Shown piece after piece: positions 5,469 to 7,512 of a DNA stretch of 7,512 nucleotides. This DNA is from G020354085 sp964629975 (GTDB lineage: Bacteria; Pseudomonadota; Gammaproteobacteria; Acidiferrobacterales; Sulfurifustaceae), in assembly GCA_964629975.1 (NCBI GenBank), contig CAZVUN010000136.1:1-7512 (forward strand), in the 5' to 3' direction. A program made the position numbers and the translations under genes. Positions within the stretch are counted from its first letter, which is position 1. The number at the start of each line of letters is the position of its first letter. Below the pieces are notes generated by a model that did no database searches, was not told the DNA's origin, and saw nothing but the letters and a program-made list of their open reading frames with translations.

Positions 5469-6782
5469 CTACCAGCAGATACCGTCGTATTTTCCCGGAA
5501 CGCTCTGATTGTTGGTGATGCGCACGAGATCGACCATCACCTGCCCGTCGCGCAGGCGATCGACGACGCCGCCAAACTCCTTGTCCCCGTTGCCGATCAC
5601 GATGGTTTCAGCGAACGCGAGTACTTCGTCGATCGATGCGACCATCAGCCGCGAGATGTGCGGAATGCGGTTTAAAATGTAGTCGCGGTTGGCGCCAACG
5701 AGGCTCGCGAGCTTGACGTTGCGGTCGTAGAGGCGCAGATCGTATCCCTTGCCGAGCAGCCGCTCGATGACCTCGACCACCGGGCTCTCGCGCAGGTCGT
5801 CGGTGCCGGCCTTGAAGCTGAAGCCGAGGATTCCGACTTTCTTGCTGCCCTTGTCCATGATCATGCGCAGGCCGCGTTCGACCTGGCGCTCATTACTCAG
5901 CAGGATCGCGTTGAGGATCGGCACCTCGACATCCATGCTCTTGGCCTTGTAGGTCAATGCGCGCACGTCCTTCGGCAGGCACGAACCCCCAAAAGCAAAG
6001 CCCGGTTTCATATAGTACGGCGACAGGTTGAGCTTGGTGTCCTGGCAGAAGATATCCATCACCTTGTGACCATCGATGCCGAGGGCCTTGCACACGTTGC
6101 CGATCTCGTTGGCGAAGCCGACCTTCAGGGCATGCCACACGTTGTCGGTGTACTTCACCATCTCCGCCGTTTCGATCGTGGTGCGGATGAGCGGTGCCTT
6201 GAGATCCTTGTAAACACCTGCCAGCAGGTCGCCGCTGCGCGCGTCGATTTCGCCGATGACCGTCTTGGGCGGATTGTAGAAGTCATACACCGCCGTGCCC
6301 TCGCGCAGGAATTCCGGGTTGATGCACACACCGAACCCCTGCCCGGCCTTCTTGCCGGAAAACTCCTCGAGCGTCGGGATCACCACACTGCGCATCGATC
6401 CCGGCAGCATCGTGCTGCGCGCGACGACGACGTGGAAATCGTTCTTGCTCTTGATTGCCGCGCCGATCTCCTCGCATACCCGCCGGATGTACTTGAGATC
6501 AAGGCTGCCGTTGAGCTGGCTGGGCGTGCCGACACAGATGAGCGACATCTCCGAGCCACGCACGGCCTCCTCGACACTGGCGGTGGCGCGCAACCGGCCG
6601 TTCTTGACCGCTGCCGCAATGATGTCCCCGATTTCGTTCTCAATGATCGGCGTCTGTCCGCTGTTGATGAGGTCAACCTTGGCCTTCGCCGGATCGACAC
6701 CAATCACCTCATGCCCGTCCTTCGCGAGGCACCCCGCCGACACCGCCCCGACGTAGCCAAGCCCGAAAATACTGATACGCAT
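5469..6782 (-). CDS. algD: GDP-mannose 6-dehydrogenase (AlgD-type nucleotide-sugar dehydrogenase)
   Basis: A complete 437-residue protein. AlgD oxidises GDP-mannose to GDP-mannuronate in two NAD-dependent steps in the cytoplasm, supplying alginate-type polymers. The NAD-binding domain opens MRISIFGLGYVGAVSAGCLA with the Rossmann glycines G7, G9 and G12, and ICVGTPS lies at 82-88. NPEFLREGTA (155-164) contains E161; AEMVKYTDNVWHA (206-218) carries K210 and N214; GFAFGGSCLPKDVRAL (261-276) holds the catalytic Cys268. As I recall, these positions coincide with Pseudomonas aeruginosa AlgD, which also has near-equal length and ends in GICW, as here. That favours GDP-mannose over UDP-glucose as substrate, but the related UDP-sugar dehydrogenases share the fold. 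The C-terminal domain runs from about 313. AGGA lies just before the ATG. It starts 34 bases after the heparinase-like stop, so they are co-transcribed. Its 3' 400 bases recur at 3431-3835. Confidence 0.88.
   Translation of the reverse strand: MRISIFGLGYVGAVSAGCLAKDGHEVIGVDPAKAKVDLINSGQTPIIENEIGDIIAAAVKNGRLRATASVEEAVRGSEMSLICVGTPSQLNGSLDLKYIRRVCEEIGAAIKSKNDFHVVVARSTMLPGSMRSVVIPTLEEFSGKKAGQGFGVCINPEFLREGTAVYDFYNPPKTVIGEIDARSGDLLAGVYKDLKAPLIRTTIETAEMVKYTDNVWHALKVGFANEIGNVCKALGIDGHKVMDIFCQDTKLNLSPYYMKPGFAFGGSCLPKDVRALTYKAKSMDVEVPILNAILLSNERQVERGLRMIMDKGSKKVGILGFSFKAGTDDLRESPVVEVIERLLGKGYDLRLYDRNVKLASLVGANRDYILNRIPHISRLMVASIDEVLAFAETIVIGNGDKEFGGVVDRLRDGQVMVDLVRITNNQSVPGKYDGICW
5470..5874 (-). repeat. 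Direct repeat, copy 2 (inside intact algD)
   Basis: This is the partner of 3431-3835, with bases 5513-5832 identical to 3474-3793. Homology ends at the gene's stop codon on one side and fades near codon 304 on the other. Confidence 0.95.
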
Positions 6783-6816
6783 TTCCTGTACTTCCTAATG
6801 TTTTGGAATTGAGACC

Positions 6817-7512
6817 TCAGTCACACACGATCTCGGTTACCACCGCGGTCGTGCCCCGAATATCGAACGCTACACGCACAGTGACCGCGGCCACCTTCAC
6901 GTCGAAACTGCGCGACACCCATCCGCATGGCGGCTCCGATTGCCCCCGGCAAATCTCGAACGACGCCTTCGGAGCGGACATCGACATGCGGATCGTGCGC
7001 CCCGCATTGCTGGCCGTGAGCGTATTCCCATCGATGGCCACTTCGCAGTTTTCGGCAAAGTGCCAGAAGCACTCTACCCGATGCGGGCCACGACAATCGA
7101 GCGTATCGGTGACGACAAAATGACGCGCGCCCTTGTCGAGTCGGATTTCCCGTCGATGCCGCACCGGGTCCCGGAGACGCGTGTAGCCGTCATGCGACCC
7201 GACGAACTCGTCGTAGTGGCGGGTACCTTCCCACCGTTCGCAGCAGGCGTTGGCCTTGCGCAGCCACATGAAGTTCCCGCCGATCTCCGACTGATTCTCC
7301 CCGTCGACGACGACGGTGTTGTGCGCCGCCGTGCCGCGGAAGTAATCGCGCCACTTTTTCTGCGTGTGGTAGGCGTAGGTCCCCGGATCGATGAGAAATT
7401 CACGCCCGCCAACCGAAAGCGTGAACGCCAGTGCATCGGCGTGGCCATGTGCGGCGATTGACAGATACCCAAGGGGACCCGCATCGACGATAGCCCGGAT
7501 CTCCCGGTCGGT
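6817..7512 (-). CDS. Heparinase II/III family polysaccharide lyase (partial, 5' end off the window)
   Basis: The last 231 residues are visible, with no start inside the window. Near the beginning of the visible part AAHGHADALAFTLSVGG (20-36), FLIDPGTYAYHT (39-50) and FRGTAAHNTVVVDGENQSE (58-76) are the hallmark blocks of the heparinase II/III C-terminal region. The His of HGHAD and the AHNTV strand sit in the lyase active-site sheet in characterised members. The rest (about 100-231) is beta-sandwich-like, ending CGWVSRSFDVKVAAVTVRVA. Relatives cleave uronic-acid-containing polysaccharides by beta-elimination and are usually periplasmic or secreted; the signal peptide, if any, is beyond the edge. 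It stands 34 bases upstream of the algD-like gene in the same direction. A uronate-forming enzyme beside a uronate-polymer lyase is what a polyuronate exopolysaccharide operon would contain. The substrate is not decided by the sequence, and some family members in such operons may not be catalytically proven. Confidence 0.9.
   Translation of the reverse strand, partial: TDREIRAIVDAGPLGYLSIAAHGHADALAFTLSVGGREFLIDPGTYAYHTQKKWRDYFRGTAAHNTVVVDGENQSEIGGNFMWLRKANACCERWEGTRHYDEFVGSHDGYTRLRDPVRHRREIRLDKGARHFVVTDTLDCRGPHRVECFWHFAENCEVAIDGNTLTASNAGRTIRMSMSAPKASFEICRGQSEPPCGWVSRSFDVKVAAVTVRVAFDIRGTTAVVTEIVCD

Noticed and set aside
3431..5874. Composite transposon flanked by direct repeats
   Set aside because: The repeats are pieces of algD, not insertion sequences, and no transposase or terminal inverted repeats are found between them.
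6066..6812. Plus-strand reading frame of 248 codons opposite algD
   Set aside because: It has no recognisable domain, and the minus strand carries all AlgD motifs in order.
1..7512. CRISPR array, tRNA or rRNA genes
   Set aside because: No regularly spaced repeats, cloverleaf or rRNA signature was seen on either strand.

Overview
The window is GC-rich DNA from a proteobacterium, most likely beta- or gammaproteobacterial. This rests on the GC-rich codon choice, the AlgD-type dehydrogenase, the heparinase II/III-type polysaccharide lyase, the REP-like palindrome and the small DUF4160/DUF2442 and PemK-type modules. No rRNA or other taxonomic marker is present, so the assignment stays broad. Nearly all genes read leftward (minus strand); one small lipoprotein ORF reads rightward.

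Layout, left to right. Positions 1-963 hold the N-terminal part of a response regulator on the minus strand, which runs off the left edge. Positions 964-1707 have no convincing gene, but carry an intrinsic terminator (minus strand) with no gene in front of it and a possible sigma70 promoter (plus strand). Positions 1708-1950 encode an 80-residue lipoprotein-like protein. Positions 2152-3354 encode a GT4-type glycosyltransferase. Positions 3430-5268 are a patchwork: two colinear remnants of a second algD-like gene, a PemK/MazF-type toxin with a DUF2281-like antitoxin, a REP-like palindrome, and an overlapping DUF4160-DUF2442 pair. Positions 5469-6782 hold an intact GDP-mannose 6-dehydrogenase (algD-like). 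Positions 6817-7512 hold the C-terminal part of a heparinase II/III family protein running off the right edge.

The heparinase-like lyase, the nucleotide-sugar dehydrogenase and the glycosyltransferase look like part of one leftward exopolysaccharide operon. The dehydrogenase would supply an activated uronic acid (GDP-mannuronate if the specificity is AlgD-like), the glycosyltransferase would build the chain or repeat unit, and the lyase would trim or turn over the polymer. The patchwork separates the dehydrogenase from the glycosyltransferase.

The most notable feature is that patchwork. About 400 bp at the 3' end of algD are duplicated about 2 kb downstream, including a 320-bp stretch without a mismatch. 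A diverged piece of the middle of algD lies between the copies, in the same order and orientation. The simplest reading is an old second algD paralogue, broken up by small toxin-antitoxin-like modules and a REP element, whose 3' end was later made identical to the working gene by gene conversion. The toxin reading frame has no ATG, GTG or TTG where one is needed, so it starts at CTG or is dead. I found no wholly new system; the best candidates for follow-up are this mosaic, the DUF4160-DUF2442 pair and the orphan terminator.
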